A stretch of 16,831 nt of DNA from Legionellaceae bacterium (lineage in GTDB: Bacteria > Pseudomonadota > Gammaproteobacteria > Legionellales > Legionellaceae), in assembly GCA_030696465.1 (NCBI GenBank), contig JAUYSE010000128.1:1-16831 (forward strand), in the 5' to 3' direction. A program made the translations under genes and the position numbers. Below the pieces are notes generated by a model. The model saw only the letters and a program-made list of their open reading frames with translations, searched no databases and was not told the DNA's origin. Shown one piece after another: positions 15,489-16,831 of this stretch. Positions within the stretch are counted from its first letter, which is position 1. Each line of letters starts with the position of its first letter.

Positions 15489-15524
15489 TAACCCTCGAAG
15501 GTATCTAAATGACAAGATTAAGGA

Positions 15525-16703
15525 TCACACCACTTGCCCTGCCGCCCATCCCGAAGACCAGGCCCATTGAAAATTATAACCGCCAAGCCACCCTGAAACA
15601 TCTAGTACTTCGCCGATAAAAAATAAACCTGGCACTTTTTTAGCTTCAAAAGTTTGTGAAGAAATCTCATCACAATCTACTCCGCCAAGGGTCACTTCTG
15701 CGGTTCTATAGCCCTCGGTCGCATTGGGTTTAATAGACCAATTTTGCAATACTTTCGCAATGTCTAAGAGTTGTTTTTCGGTGTATTGTTTGAGTGGAGC
15801 CTCTAACACCGCATCCGCATAAAAAACCGCTAATAATCGCTTTGCCACGTATTGCGATAACACTGTTTTTAACGCGCTATCCGCTAACACTCGCTTCGCG
15901 TTTAAAAGCTCGGCATACATATCTAATTGTGGCAAAAAAGTAATATCCACACTAGCGCCTGGGGTCCAATATGAAGAAATTTGTAAAATCGCAGGGCCAC
16001 TCAAGCCTCGATGCGTAAACAAGATATTTTCTTCAAACGCAGCGCCATTGCAACGGACTAAAGCTTCTACGGAAATACCCGCTAAGCTTTCAAAACGTTG
16101 CTTATCTTCCAGATGCAACGTAAACGGCACAAGACCCGCGCGGGTCGGATGCACTAGCAAACCAAACTGACTTGCCAGTTGATAGCCAAACGGACTAGAA
16201 CCCAAAGTGGGGATGGATAAGCCTCCGGTCGCCACCACTAATGAGGTACATTGATAACGTTGTGCCCCGCAATCTAGTACAAAGCCCTCCTCCGTTTTTT
16301 TCACTGAATGAATAACTTGATTTAACTGCAACTCTACCTGATATTTTTCACATTCGGACAATAACATATCGACAATCTGTTTCGATTTATCTTCGCAAAA
16401 TAATTGACCTAATTTTTTTTCAAAATAAACGATATTGTGGCGCTGCACCATGGCAATAAAATCCCACTGGGTATAACGCTTTAACGCTGACTTACAAAAG
16501 TGTTTATTGTTTGAGATAAATTGATCAGGGCTGGCATGCTGGTTTGTAAAATTACAGCGCCCACCACCGGACATCAGGATTTTTTTACCGGGCTTATTAC
16601 TTTTTTCGAGAACCAATACTTTACGTTCACGCGAGCCCGCTTCAATAGCGCACATTAAGCCAGCGGCTCCAGCACCGATAATCAACACATCTACTTTATG
16701 CAT
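15525..16703 (-). CDS. YhiN/HI0933-family flavoprotein (BaiN-like NAD(P)/FAD-dependent oxidoreductase)
   Basis: 392 residues, the usual length for the HI0933-like family. The FAD-binding GAGAAG (10-15) opens a Rossmann fold, and the glutamate ending its second strand is in VLVLEKS. SGGGRCNFTN (45-54), ATGGLSIPTLGSSPFGY and the C-terminal GEVLDVSGWLGGYNFQWAWSSG (about 364-384) are hallmark stretches. The physiological role in most bacteria is unknown. Related proteins have been called aminoacetone oxidases or BaiN, but such names should not be transferred on sequence alone. No Shine-Dalgarno is obvious before the ATG. The promoter region, at most 48 bp before the terminal palindrome, has only weak -10-like AT stretches. 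It is separated from sodB by the composite repeat. Confidence 0.9.
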   Translation of the reverse strand: MHKVDVLIIGAGAAGLMCAIEAGSRERKVLVLEKSNKPGKKILMSGGGRCNFTNQHASPDQFISNNKHFCKSALKRYTQWDFIAMVQRHNIVYFEKKLGQLFCEDKSKQIVDMLLSECEKYQVELQLNQVIHSVKKTEEGFVLDCGAQRYQCTSLVVATGGLSIPTLGSSPFGYQLASQFGLLVHPTRAGLVPFTLHLEDKQRFESLAGISVEALVRCNGAAFEENILFTHRGLSGPAILQISSYWTPGASVDITFLPQLDMYAELLNAKRVLADSALKTVLSQYVAKRLLAVFYADAVLEAPLKQYTEKQLLDIAKVLQNWSIKPNATEGYRTAEVTLGGVDCDEISSQTFEAKKVPGLFFIGEVLDVSGWLGGYNFQWAWSSGWAAGQVV

Positions 16704-16751
16704 TGCAAAGAATCATCATCAAAATAAATAGATAACATTTTAACACGGAAA

Positions 16752-16831
16752 AACATATAAATGACACTATATTTGCAGATTAGTTATAGTATACTATAAC
16801 TAATCTGCAAATATAGTGTCATTTATATGTT
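16752..16831. repeat. Perfect 80-bp AT-rich palindrome without a loop at the window end
   Basis: Bases 16752-16791 are the exact reverse complement of 16792-16831; the centre is GTATAC (16789-16794) within TATAGTATACTATA. The symmetry reaches the last base of the window, so the true length may be greater. It lies 48 bp upstream of the YhiN-type gene. Possible identities are a cruciform-forming or MITE-like palindrome, a hairpin end, or a fold-back assembly artefact at a contig end. Confidence 0.85.

Overview
The window looks like chromosomal DNA of a gammaproteobacterium, most plausibly a member of the Legionellales or a related host-associated lineage. This rests on the E. coli-like FadH, MnmA, RNase R, RlmB and Fe-SOD proteins, a VanX-type dipeptidase, an MHS-type transporter, a secreted GDSL lipase and a large ankyrin-like protein of the kind common in intracellular Legionellales. 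Base composition is moderately AT-rich by eye. The taxonomic call is inference. There are no tRNA or rRNA genes, CRISPR arrays, transposases or phage genes.

Layout. Bases 1-211 (- strand) are the 5' end of a GDSL/SGNH lipase gene cut by the window edge. Bases 314-2323 (-) encode FadH, 2,4-dienoyl-CoA reductase. mnmA (2440-3522, +) is divergent from fadH and convergent with tatC (3542-4243, -). An alpha/beta-hydrolase gene (4266-5093, +) is divergent from tatC. After a hairpin-rich intergenic region come rnr, rlmB and a secreted D-Ala-D-Ala dipeptidase gene (5299-9006, +). The rnr stop overlaps the rlmB start by 8 bp, and the dipeptidase follows after 14 bp, so the three are probably one transcript. 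A GC-rich hairpin then separates that operon from a convergent 883-residue protein (9061-11712, -) with degenerate ankyrin-like repeats, a candidate secreted effector. The rest is all on the - strand: an MHS-family transporter (11961-13247), sodB-argD (15212 to 13450, overlapping at ATGA) and a YhiN/HI0933-type flavoprotein (15525-16703).

Non-coding DNA is richer than the gene list suggests. A composite element at 15276-15488 has 32-bp inverted arms inside 24-bp direct repeats. One of its subsequences recurs at 5196-5222 and, degenerate and inverted, at 11843-11868, so it belongs to a dispersed repeat family. The last 80 bases of the window are a perfect palindrome without a loop. It is either a genuine large palindromic element or a fold-back artefact at a contig end.

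Most genes are housekeeping: tRNA thiolation, protein export, RNA turnover and rRNA methylation, fatty-acid oxidation, superoxide defence and arginine synthesis. The envelope- or host-facing genes are the GDSL lipase, the dipeptidase, the transporter and the ankyrin-like protein. I found no clear new multi-gene system. The points most worth following up are the 883-residue protein, the composite repeat and the terminal palindrome.
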